This document shows, in pieces, positions 1 to 7,782 of a DNA stretch of 64,000 bases. A program made the position numbers and the translations under genes. Location: the NCBI RefSeq assembly GCF_004118265.1, contig NZ_SDHW01000002.1, positions 124,001 through 188,000 of the forward strand, read 5' to 3'. The notes beneath the pieces are model-generated. The model saw only the letters and a list, made by a program, of their open reading frames with translations. It was not told the DNA's origin and searched no databases. How positions within the stretch are numbered: the first letter of the stretch is position 1; each line of letters opens with the position of its first letter. Source of the DNA: Lacibacter luteus. Its GTDB lineage: Bacteria > Bacteroidota > Bacteroidia > Chitinophagales > Chitinophagaceae.

Positions 1-102
1 ATCCTGGCCTTGTTCTTTTGCCCAACGCCCATTTCCATCCATAATAATGGCAATGTGCTGCGGCAGACGTTCCATATCCAGTTTATCCCGAAGGGAAGAC
101 AT
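1..102 (-). CDS. uppS: Isoprenyl (undecaprenyl) diphosphate synthase, N-terminal fragment
   Basis: Only the first 34 codons are in the window; the gene runs off the left edge. The reading begins at ATG (complement of 100-102) and includes [14 protein letters not shown], the signature of cis-prenyltransferases, in which the Asp of MDGNGRW binds magnesium-diphosphate. The family makes the C55 lipid carrier for peptidoglycan and other envelope polymers from farnesyl and isopentenyl diphosphate in the cytoplasm. The gene is divergent from the apbE-like gene, and a TACCTTCG element about 22 bases upstream is a plausible -7 box. The family call is strong; the distinction between UppS and other cis-prenyltransferases rests on it being the usual single copy. 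Confidence 0.9.
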   Translation of the reverse strand, partial: MSSLRDKLDMERLPQHIAIIMDGNGRWAKEQGQD

Positions 103-123
103 AACCTTTGAAAATTAAGGGCA

Positions 124-131
124 CGAAGGTA
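124..131 (-). promoter_or_regulatory. Candidate -7 element of uppS
   Basis: Reads TACCTTCG on the minus strand, one base from the Bacteroidota TAnnTTTG consensus, about 22 bases before the uppS start. No clear -33 TTG was found at standard spacing. Confidence 0.3.
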
Positions 132-270
132 ATGAAAATAAGGGCTGAGCGACTTGCAACCAAGGTATTTGCAGAAAAAGAACAGATGCTCAACGGTTTT
201 TTTAATAACCTGACGTCTAAACCAATCAAATTGCAACAAGTTTTAATAAGCAACAACCCGCACATTATTT

Positions 271-1755
271 ATGAAGCATGTATTTCTCTTTTCTCTTCTT
301 TTTCTTTTATTCGTCACAGGTTTCGCAACCCCGGCAAACCCAACAAATCTTCAGCCCTATATTTCCCGCTACGAAAATGTACTGGGAACTTCCATGGAAA
401 TAAAGATCGGTTCACTTTCTGCCCGGCAGGCTGCATTGGCAGAAAAGGCAGCACTGGCAGAAATTGATCGTTTAAATAAAATTCTCAGCGGTTACGACGC
501 CAACAGCGAGTTCAGCCAATGGATGAATACACACAATAAAGCTGTTACCGTTTCGAAAGACTTATTTACTGTTTTAAGTTTGTTTGATGCATGGCGTAAG
601 CAAAGTAATGGCGCACTCGATGCTGCTGCAGAGTTAATTGGCCAGGTGTGGAAACAATCGGCCATTAACGGGCAACTGCCGGAAAAAGAACAACTGGTTG
701 CCGCAGTAGCATTGGTACAGCAACAACATTGGTTGCTCGATGTCGGAAAGCAAACTGCCACTCATTTAACAACAGTTCCGTTAAAGCTTAACTCTTTTGC
801 CAAAAGCTACATCATTCAATCGGCTGCCAATGCCGCTATGCGTGTTAGCGGCGTTAATGGTTTAATTGTAAATATTGGTGGCGATATGGTAGTTGCAGGC
901 AATATAAACGAAACAGTTCTTGTAAGTAACCCAACTGCCAATGCTGAAAATGATAACCCCATCGATCATCTGCAGATACAGAACAAAGCGGTTGCAACAA
1001 GTGGCAACTATCGCAGAGGGCAAATGATCAATGCTGTTTGGTATTCGCATATTGTTGATCCACGTACGGGCAACCCGGCTGCAGAAATTATCAGTGCAAC
1101 AGTAGTTGCGCCATCGGCAACAGATGCCGGAGCATTGGCAACGGCATTTAATGTATTAACTGTTGAAGAATGTAAAACACTTGCTGCATCTGTTGCGGGT
1201 GCTGAATACCTGCTCATTACCAAAAACGGCGAACGTATTGAAAGTGCCAATTGGAAAAGCCTGCAAAAAGAACAGGCTTCTGTAACAACACGGCCTGATC
1301 AAAACGATTGGAAAAATGAATTAACCATTTCGTTGGAGTTGAAACAACAGGAAGGTTTTGCCAAACGGCCTTTTGCTGCCATTTGGGTAGAAGATAAAGA
1401 AGGCAATGTTGTAAAAACAATTGCACTTTGGTACAATAAACCCCGTTGGTTGCGTGACCTGCGTGCATGGTACCGCAAAAACGGAACTGTAGTAACGGCC
1501 GATCCTTCGGCATTTGTTTCTGTAACGGGAGCAACACGCTCTGCCGGCACATACAGTTTTAAGTGGGATGGAAAAGATGCGAAAGGTAACAGTGTAAAAC
1601 AAGGCTTGTATACAGTGTATATTGAAGTTGTGCGTGAGCATGGCGGATACGACCTGTTGCAACAGGAAGTGGATTGTACAAAAAAGGCACAACAATTTAA
1701 TTTGAAAGGAAATGTTGAAATCGCAGGAGCTACACTCAGCTACGGAAAAAAATAA
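271..1755 (+). CDS. apbE: FAD:protein FMN transferase (ApbE) fused to a DUF2271 domain
   Basis: 494 residues. Residues 1-20 form a signal peptide. Residues about 30-330 are an ApbE domain: NIGGDMVVAG, the HIVDPRTGNP loop and ATDAGALATA (metal/FAD site) are all present. ApbE moves FMN from FAD onto a Thr or Ser of extracytoplasmic redox proteins. From about residue 345 the protein continues as a DUF2271-like domain (WVEDKEGNVVKTIALWYNK, then a FlgD-like FKWDGKDAKG strand pair). Residues 419-424 read TGATRS, which resembles the flavinylation target motif [ST]GA[ST]x[ST], so the enzyme may carry its own acceptor; that is inference. The next gene, a PepSY membrane protein, overlaps by 44 bases, which suggests one electron-transfer unit. 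Most ApbE proteins are about 340 residues, so the fusion explains the extra length. Confidence 0.88.
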   Translation: MKHVFLFSLLFLLFVTGFATPANPTNLQPYISRYENVLGTSMEIKIGSLSARQAALAEKAALAEIDRLNKILSGYDANSEFSQWMNTHNKAVTVSKDLFTVLSLFDAWRKQSNGALDAAAELIGQVWKQSAINGQLPEKEQLVAAVALVQQQHWLLDVGKQTATHLTTVPLKLNSFAKSYIIQSAANAAMRVSGVNGLIVNIGGDMVVAGNINETVLVSNPTANAENDNPIDHLQIQNKAVATSGNYRRGQMINAVWYSHIVDPRTGNPAAEIISATVVAPSATDAGALATAFNVLTVEECKTLAASVAGAEYLLITKNGERIESANWKSLQKEQASVTTRPDQNDWKNELTISLELKQQEGFAKRPFAAIWVEDKEGNVVKTIALWYNKPRWLRDLRAWYRKNGTVVTADPSAFVSVTGATRSAGTYSFKWDGKDAKGNSVKQGLYTVYIEVVREHGGYDLLQQEVDCTKKAQQFNLKGNVEIAGATLSYGKK

Positions 1756-2371
1756 ACAGCAAAAGAGCAAGCGCCAGCTTGCGTTACGAAGAAATATTGC
1801 ACAGACATCAAGATGGCTGCACATCTATTTATCGATGGTAAGCTTTGTAATTGTACTCTTCTTTTCAGTAACAGGTCTTACACTAAACCATGCCGATTAT
1901 TTTGCCGGTGAATTAAAGACAACTACAGAAAAAGGAAAGTTGAATGTTGCGTGGGTTAATGCAAGCGATACGTTGCGCATTGCAAAACTGGAAGTAGTGG
2001 AATACCTGCGCAAAACCAACAACGTTAAAGGCGAACTCAGCGAGTTCAGAATAGATGATGCAGAATGCAGCTTGTCGTTTAAAGGGCCGGGCTACGGAGC
2101 CGATGTATTTATCGATCGCTCCACTGGAGAATATGAACTGTCGCTGATGCGTGCAGGTGCAGTTGCTGTATTAAACGATCTGCATAAAGGAAGAGACAGC
2201 GGCAAAGCATGGGCCTGGGTTATTGATGCATCGGCAGTGTTAATGACACTTGTTTCGTTAACAGGCCTTATTCTTATTCTGTACATTAAACGCAAACGTG
2301 TAAGTGGTTTAACATGGGCTGTAATTGGTTTATTGTTATGCTGGCTCGTATATGCGTTGTGGGTGAAATAA
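1712..2371 (+). CDS. PepSY-associated transmembrane protein
   Basis: 219 residues. A basic N-terminus (KQQKSKRQLALRRN) is followed by a helix at about 34-58 containing RWLHIYLSMVSFVIVLFFSVTGLTLNH, a periplasmic PepSY-like part (about 60-160), and two C-terminal helices (about 167-187 and 195-216). Conserved histidines sit in WLHIY, NHADY and DLHKG, as in PepSY_TM proteins, where such residues are thought to bind heme. The family is linked to transmembrane electron transfer and ferric iron reduction. Overlap with the upstream ApbE-DUF2271 gene implies translational coupling. A terminator follows 20 bases after the stop. The precise start is uncertain because the ORF opens inside apbE. Confidence 0.8.
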   Translation: MLKSQELHSATEKNKQQKSKRQLALRRNIAQTSRWLHIYLSMVSFVIVLFFSVTGLTLNHADYFAGELKTTTEKGKLNVAWVNASDTLRIAKLEVVEYLRKTNNVKGELSEFRIDDAECSLSFKGPGYGADVFIDRSTGEYELSLMRAGAVAVLNDLHKGRDSGKAWAWVIDASAVLMTLVSLTGLILILYIKRKRVSGLTWAVIGLLLCWLVYALWVK

Positions 2372-2838
2372 ATAATTATGAAAATTTAAAAACAAAGCCG
2401 ATGCAAATGCATCGGCTTTGTTTTTGCAGCAACCTATAAACAACAATCAATAAGTGCATTATCAAAATCACATCATTATGTGGTACGAGAATTTCTTATT
2501 CCGCCAGTATAAAATGTGTTTGTAAAAAAGTACAATTGCTGTTTCTGAATGCATGCATTCATACGATTAATAACTCCGTTCGTACATTAAACATTCGTTT
2601 AAAAAACAACTGCCTGCATTTTTACAAAACGAAAAACACCTGCTGCTTTATTAACCTCAGATCGTGCAATGCTTCTGCAGACATTGTATGCTAACCTGGC
2701 TAATCATTAACAGACTGTTTTTATTCAGGTATACTGTAACAAAGCTGCTTTTGCAGTAGGTTCTGTTACAGCTATAAATGCCTGTGCAAAAAATATGCAG
2801 GCTTAACCCTTTCATCATTATTAAAACGTGTTCGAAAA
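2372..2838 (+). other. 467-base intergenic region with a nested stem-loop
   Basis: After the terminator no coding sequence was seen. At 2734-2771 an outer 8-base stem (CTGTAACA / TGTTACAG) encloses an inner CTGC-TTTT-GCAG hairpin, about 67 bases before the next gene. It may belong to that gene's leader. No consensus TAnnTTTG promoter was recognised. Confidence 0.4.
2391..2422 (+). terminator. Intrinsic terminator after the ApbE/PepSY unit
   Basis: A perfect 14-base-pair stem (AACAAAGCCGATGC with its complement) around loop AAAT, running into a T tract. It lies 20 bases after the PepSY gene stop. Confidence 0.85.
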
Positions 2839-4092
2839 ATGAAAATCATTTCAACCCTTATCATTGCTTGTTTACTTACAATTATGCAAACAGGCTGCTC
2901 CAAGAAGCCATCCGATATTCAGGAACCTGCAGAAACTCCGGGAGAAGTAACGGCAGTTGGCACAGCAGACGAAGTTAATGCCGCAACAAAAATTATTGGT
3001 GCAGCAGGTGGCACTATCAACAGTAACGATGGTAAAATATCTGTGAGCATTCCACAGGGAGCGTTAACAACTAATCAAACAATTACAGTACAACGCATCA
3101 CCAATACCAATCCGATGGGTATTAACAAAGGCTATCGCATTACACCACATAACTTAGAATTTGCGAAACCCGCAACCATTACATTTAAATATACTGAAAC
3201 AGATTTCGAAGCTGCTGTTCCCGAAGCATTGGGTATTGCTTATCAAACAAACGAAGGTGTTTGGAATGCAATCAACTCAACTACACTTAATAAAAATCTG
3301 ATGATCGTATCTGTAGAAACAACGCACTTTTCTGACTGGACTTTCTTTAAAAGTTTTGAGCTTACCTCTACTGCAACTGTTTTACCAACCAAAGGCATTG
3401 CACAGTTAGAACTGCTATCTGATGCAAATTTTTTATTGCATTCGCTGGAAAAGCCTGAGCGGCCTATTGGTAAACGTCAAAACATGACAGCATTGTTTAT
3501 TAAAGGCTGGTCGCTTGCTGGTGCAGGTAACCTGGCACCAAATCAACAAAAAGCAACTTATACTGCTCCTGCAACTGTACCCAACGCACCCAACCCTGTA
3601 GCAATAAGCGTTAACATCGATCTTAATAAAAAGGGAAAGTTTCTTGTTGTTAAACACATTAAAATTTCGAACGATGGAGAAATTTCTGTTCGTGTTGGCG
3701 GTGGCGATTGGTTTACACAGGAAGCATCGCCGGTTGTAAAAATATCCGACAACTATTACATGCTCGCCGATAGCGATGGCGATGAAAAGGGAAGATATAT
3801 TTCTGTTCGTTGGCAAGGTGCAGGCACAGGAACGTTTGCGTATAAACAACCGGATATAAACGTGGGCACACATGTGCAATATCTTATTACGGGCGGTGCT
3901 AATTACAATTGCGCCTACACAAAACCAAACGATGAATTTGTTGCAAGCGGAGGTGGTGTTACAATAACAAGTCTTGGCAACAACGATGGATATGTTACGG
4001 GAACATTTATCATCACACCTTCGGGGTCGGGCGATTTTTTAAGAGCAGGCCCAACAGTTGAAGGAAAATTCAGAGTTCGTAAAAGCTGGTAA
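2839..4092 (+). CDS. Lipoprotein with a ZU5-like domain
   Basis: 417 residues. The start MKIISTLIIACLLTIMQTGC is a type II signal peptide with the lipid-modified Cys at 20. Residues about 50-125 (AAGGTI, VSIPQGAL, RITPHNLEFAKPATITF) match the beta-strand pattern of ZU5-like domains, often found in Bacteroidota surface lipoproteins. The rest is beta-rich and unrecognised, with glycine-rich stretches. It stands alone between two terminators. Location is membrane-anchored, probably outer membrane; function is unknown. Confidence 0.75.
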   Translation: MKIISTLIIACLLTIMQTGCSKKPSDIQEPAETPGEVTAVGTADEVNAATKIIGAAGGTINSNDGKISVSIPQGALTTNQTITVQRITNTNPMGINKGYRITPHNLEFAKPATITFKYTETDFEAAVPEALGIAYQTNEGVWNAINSTTLNKNLMIVSVETTHFSDWTFFKSFELTSTATVLPTKGIAQLELLSDANFLLHSLEKPERPIGKRQNMTALFIKGWSLAGAGNLAPNQQKATYTAPATVPNAPNPVAISVNIDLNKKGKFLVVKHIKISNDGEISVRVGGGDWFTQEASPVVKISDNYYMLADSDGDEKGRYISVRWQGAGTGTFAYKQPDINVGTHVQYLITGGANYNCAYTKPNDEFVASGGGVTITSLGNNDGYVTGTFIITPSGSGDFLRAGPTVEGKFRVRKSW

Positions 4093-4114
4093 GCAGTTTA
4101 TATATCTGTAAAAC

Positions 4115-4142
4115 AAAGGCCGATGCAAATGCACCGGCCTTT
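4115..4142. terminator. Bidirectional terminator between convergent genes
   Basis: AAAGGCCG and CGGCCTTT arms with an inner TGC/GCA stem, one A-C mismatch and loop AAAT, flanked by A and T tracts. It separates the plus-strand lipoprotein from the minus-strand Sus genes. The loop-proximal CGATGCAAATGCA is shared with the hairpin at 2391-2422. Confidence 0.8.
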
Positions 4143-4165
4143 TTCCGTTCAGTTTCCTCTTGCTT

Positions 4166-5311
4166 TTATTGGATTGTATACTTTCCTGTAAAGAAGTCGA
4201 TTGTAAACTTGTAATTACCCGTTGAAGAAGGGGTAGGAATATCGCCCCCTTCCGGCTTAAATGTTCCCGACTTATTATCTGCTGCAGCAGCATCAACACC
4301 AAATTTTTGCGACCATGATCCGTTTGTTGGCAATACCAGAAATTTCTCACCTGTTTTAAAGTTGAGCGTAATATCCCATTGCACCGAGTTGCGACGTGTC
4401 ATTGTTTGTGTAGCATCAACAGGGTTTGCCCAACCTAAAGGAGTGGCACCACCTGTAAGATACAGATCTGTTGGTAAACCATGCTGCTGTGTAAATGGCA
4501 CAACGGTGTATTTACCTTTCTGAAAGTCGAGTGTAATTTTATACAAACCCGAGTTAGCAGGTCCTTTAAAATTATCGGCCAGGTTGTAACCAAAATCGCC
4601 TGCGGCATCTACGCCTGCGGCACCCTTGTTTGCAATAGAATATTTGTTGCTCCATGCACCGGCATTTTCGGGTAAGATCAAATACTCTTTACCACCGTTG
4701 AGTTGAAAAATTCCACCATAGGTTGTTTCATCAATACGTGCAAAAGATTGTGGTATTGTATATGTTGATGGATTGATTGGATTACTCCATCCGCCTTGTG
4801 ATGCATCGCCTACGATCCATAATTTACTGTCATAAGGTAATGTTACTTTCGGTGGAATTTTATACGGCGTTGCTTTGATCTTAAGGATGTTTGAGTATTT
4901 CAACTCGTTGTTATTACCGTACGATGCGGTAACACGTACATCGAGATCGTATGCTTTATTAAATTCAAAACCCCAGGCAAGCATTACTGTATTCAATTCT
5001 TTTGCAAGAATAGAATCGGTGAGTTTGCCTGTAACTGTGCGGGTGTACGCTCTTGTAAAGTTTTTAGCTGCAGAGTCTATCTCCACAACAAACTTATACA
5101 GCTTGGCATCCTGTGCATACTTTGGATCTGTCCAGTTTAAAATCAGCTTTATCGAGTTTGAATCGGAAGGCAAAGGAGCTACTGTTGTAGTTGGCGACGA
5201 CAATACTGTAGCCACACCCTCACCATAAAAAGGAAGCTTATCGGCTTTTTCGCAAGCAGTAAACCCTGCTGCCATAGCCAAACCAATAAACAGTTTATTG
5301 AAATATTTCAT
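4166..5311 (-). CDS. SusE/SusF-type outer-membrane starch-binding lipoprotein
   Basis: 381 residues. MKYFNKLFIGLAMAAGFTAC is a lipoprotein signal with Cys at 20. The N-terminal third (LILNWTDPKYAQDAKLYKFVVEID) is the SusE immunoglobulin-like domain; two repeated carbohydrate-binding modules follow, each starting near a LWIVGDAS.GGWSNP or LYLTGGATPLGWANP motif and ending in FKFTIDF..GKYT. SusE and SusF sit on the cell surface and bind starch to raise its local concentration. It is the last gene of the minus-strand Sus operon, 11 bases after the second SusE. It has two binding modules where the neighbour has one. Confidence 0.85.
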   Translation of the reverse strand: MKYFNKLFIGLAMAAGFTACEKADKLPFYGEGVATVLSSPTTTVAPLPSDSNSIKLILNWTDPKYAQDAKLYKFVVEIDSAAKNFTRAYTRTVTGKLTDSILAKELNTVMLAWGFEFNKAYDLDVRVTASYGNNNELKYSNILKIKATPYKIPPKVTLPYDSKLWIVGDASQGGWSNPINPSTYTIPQSFARIDETTYGGIFQLNGGKEYLILPENAGAWSNKYSIANKGAAGVDAAGDFGYNLADNFKGPANSGLYKITLDFQKGKYTVVPFTQQHGLPTDLYLTGGATPLGWANPVDATQTMTRRNSVQWDITLNFKTGEKFLVLPTNGSWSQKFGVDAAAADNKSGTFKPEGGDIPTPSSTGNYKFTIDFFTGKYTIQ

Positions 5312-5322
5312 GATTACTTTTT

Positions 5323-6165
5323 TTAGAGTTTAACTACAGAGAAAACACCCAATTGAAAATCGACAGTGATCTTATAATTACCTGCTGCAGGAGGACCAGG
5401 AAAACCGGGATCAGCATCTCTCTTTTCTAATTCGCCACCAGCCCATGTACCGCCGGTAAGCATATGGTATTGTGTACCCCAATCGCCTTGTGTCTGTATC
5501 AACTTGTAATTACCACCACTGGGCATACTTACAGTAAGCTCATACTTTGTTGTTGAAACACGTGTAAACTGTTGCGAGGTGCTGTACGGAGAAGGCAGCG
5601 GGTTTTGCCAGCCCGATGCAAACGCATCGCCTGTTGCCCACAATGTACCTCCTGTTGGTACTGCTACTTTCGGTGGCGGAGGGAAAGGACTTGTTGTAAA
5701 CGTAATGATGTTTGACACTAAAGGAACCGCATCGGTATTTACACCAAGGCTCGATGTAATTCTTGCCTGGAAGGTATAAGAGCGACGGGGATCTAATTGC
5801 AAACGCATGGTGTTACCTAATATTCCGTTTAACTCTCCAACGGTATATGTTTTTGACAGGTCTTTCGAAAAAGCAGTTGTGTATTTTTTACTGCTGCTGA
5901 AGTTGGCGCCCAATGTATCAATTTCCAAAGTATACTTTACATCATGCGAGCTAAGCCCTGTTGTAAATTGGTAGTTCGGATTTGTCCACGACAAACGAAG
6001 CGCCACATTGCTTTCTTCACCTGCCTCTAAACGAACAGTGGTTGTGCTGCCCGTCAGCGTGGGATTTGTTCCGCTTTTATAGTTGATTTTGTTTTCAACT
6101 TTTTCGCAGGCAAACAAAAACAGTATGACTGCAAAAAATGAAAAACGGTTGATGTATGATTTCAT
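5323..6165 (-). CDS. SusE-type outer-membrane lipoprotein
   Basis: 280 residues. MKSYINRFSFFAVILFLFAC is a lipoprotein signal with Cys at 20. The N-terminal domain (LRLSWTNPNYQFTTGLSSHDVKYTLEID) matches SusE and resembles the product of the next gene downstream, so the two are paralogues. A single C-terminal binding module (LWATGDAFASGWQNPLPSPY to YKITVDFQLGVFSVV) follows. It lies 21 bases downstream of susD. Role: surface glycan binding in the starch-uptake complex. Confidence 0.85.
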   Translation of the reverse strand: MKSYINRFSFFAVILFLFACEKVENKINYKSGTNPTLTGSTTTVRLEAGEESNVALRLSWTNPNYQFTTGLSSHDVKYTLEIDTLGANFSSSKKYTTAFSKDLSKTYTVGELNGILGNTMRLQLDPRRSYTFQARITSSLGVNTDAVPLVSNIITFTTSPFPPPPKVAVPTGGTLWATGDAFASGWQNPLPSPYSTSQQFTRVSTTKYELTVSMPSGGNYKLIQTQGDWGTQYHMLTGGTWAGGELEKRDADPGFPGPPAAGNYKITVDFQLGVFSVVKL

Positions 6166-6186
6166 GTCTCGTTTTTTTAAATGTTG

Positions 6187-7764
6187 TTAATAGCCATCGT
6201 TCTGTTTCAAATTAGGGTTCGCTGCAATTTCAGAATCAGGAATAGGATAAACCTTTCTTGTTGCAGCAACACCAGCACCTGTTTTTACACCACCTTTCCA
6301 AGGCCACAAATAAGTTCCTTCTGTAAAGCGGCCATAACGGATAAGATCTGTACGACGGAACCCTTCCCAATACAATTCTCTTGCTCTTTCGTCTAATACA
6401 TAATCAGTAGTATAAAAACCAAGCGGAGCGGCAGTTACCTGTGCACGTGAACGCAAGCTGTTGAGGTAAATCAATGCCTGAGCTTCTGTACCACCGGTAC
6501 CACCACGTTTTACAGCTTCGGCATAAATGAGATACATTTCTGCTAAACGGAAAACAGGGAAATCAATATCAGCGAATGTTTTTTCAGGATCCTGTCCGAA
6601 AGCACCGCTGCGTGTACGGTTGCGGTATTTAATTACAGCTAAGCCATCTTTAAATTCAGAAATATTGTTGATCTCGATGTTTTGTGTACCGGCAACAAAC
6701 TGTGCACGTTTATCACCATTACCATTTACATCAGGAAACAAATCGGGCAGGTTACGAGTTGCCCGGATACCACCCCATCCGCCAAGGCCGGAAACATTAC
6801 GATCCATATCGCCACCTACTGATGCATTTACCAAAAAGGTAGTACCACCATAGTTTTTCGATTTGATACCATCGTAGTTCAGCGTCCAGATAAATTCAGG
6901 ATTGCTAACATTATTATCTGCTAAACCTAACCAACGGTAATCGCTTAACAAACTATACCCGGCATCAATTACACGTTTTGAGTAGGTAACCGCATCGCTG
7001 TATTTATCTGTATCGATGTAAACTTTTGCATTGAGGTACAAACGTGCAAGCAAAGCCCATGCAGTGGCTTTATCAGCCCGGCCATATTGGGCACGTGCGT
7101 TCGCTAAATCGGCTTCAATTGCTTTCAGTTCTGTTTCAATATAGCTGAACAATGCAGTTCTTGTTGTTTGCGGGGGATTGAATTTACCGATCGGATCGTT
7201 TTCTGTAGTAAAGCCGGGTTTGCCATACAGATCGAGCAATACCCAATAAGCATACGCTCTTACAAAACGTGCTTCTGCACGCATGCGTTTAATATTATCG
7301 GCAGCTGCACCTGTAATACCACGGCCGCTTACTGCAGCAGGATCACTTTCACGAATAAACTCGTTACAGAGTGTAACAATGTATGTGCAACGATAATACA
7401 AACCTTTGGTCATTGCATTACTTGAGCTCCAGTTCATGTTATGAAAATCCTGGATGCCCGGATCGTTCCATGCAACAACAGCTTCATCGGTACTCAACTC
7501 CTGTGCCTTCCAGAAAAGGCGGAGAAAATCGGAAGTACCTTCATCAATACCGGCCACATCACCATTGCCCGCAGGTCCCTGGTTACCTGTAAGCGCCATG
7601 CTTCCGTAAACTTTTGCCAACACTTGCAAGTAGCCGGCTTCAGTAGTATACACATTACCCGAAGGAAGTGTGTTGGGTTCTGTTCTGTCGAGTTGTTTAT
7701 GGCAACTTGTTAAGGCTGCCACAGCCAATATCAACGAACTTATATAAACTGTAATACGTTTCAT
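6187..7764 (-). CDS. susD: SusD/RagB family outer-membrane glycan-binding lipoprotein
   Basis: 525 residues. The signal MKRITVYISSLILAVAALTSC has the lipidated Cys at 21. The usual SusD features are present: helical TPR-like N-terminal half (RMRAEARFVRAYAYWVLLDLYG, KATAWALLARLYLNAKVY) and the C-terminal FPVFRLAEMYLIYAEAVKRGG, RARELYWEGFRRTDLIRYG and YPIPDSEIAANPNLKQNDGY blocks. SusD forms the lid on the SusC barrel and hands oligosaccharides to it. The gene is 18 bases downstream of susC, the standard order. Glycan specificity is inferred from the neighbouring amylase. Confidence 0.95.
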   Translation of the reverse strand: MKRITVYISSLILAVAALTSCHKQLDRTEPNTLPSGNVYTTEAGYLQVLAKVYGSMALTGNQGPAGNGDVAGIDEGTSDFLRLFWKAQELSTDEAVVAWNDPGIQDFHNMNWSSSNAMTKGLYYRCTYIVTLCNEFIRESDPAAVSGRGITGAAADNIKRMRAEARFVRAYAYWVLLDLYGKPGFTTENDPIGKFNPPQTTRTALFSYIETELKAIEADLANARAQYGRADKATAWALLARLYLNAKVYIDTDKYSDAVTYSKRVIDAGYSLLSDYRWLGLADNNVSNPEFIWTLNYDGIKSKNYGGTTFLVNASVGGDMDRNVSGLGGWGGIRATRNLPDLFPDVNGNGDKRAQFVAGTQNIEINNISEFKDGLAVIKYRNRTRSGAFGQDPEKTFADIDFPVFRLAEMYLIYAEAVKRGGTGGTEAQALIYLNSLRSRAQVTAAPLGFYTTDYVLDERARELYWEGFRRTDLIRYGRFTEGTYLWPWKGGVKTGAGVAATRKVYPIPDSEIAANPNLKQNDGY

Positions 7765-7782
7765 ATTGCAGACTTTTATTTT

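Noticed and set aside
108-467. Plus-strand ORF of 119 residues at the left edge
   Set aside because: It overlaps the uppS start region and the ApbE signal peptide in another frame; composition is not protein-like.
1321-1824. Minus-strand ORF of 167 residues overlapping apbE
   Set aside because: It lies opposite the well-supported ApbE-DUF2271 and PepSY genes and has no recognisable domain; a shadow frame.
3433-3879. Cys-rich minus-strand ORF inside the ZU5-like lipoprotein gene
   Set aside because: Opposite a gene with a clean lipoprotein signal; no start context or family.
4166-6165. One SusE gene split by a frameshift
   Set aside because: Both reading frames have their own lipoprotein signal and a complete N-terminal domain, so they are two paralogous genes.
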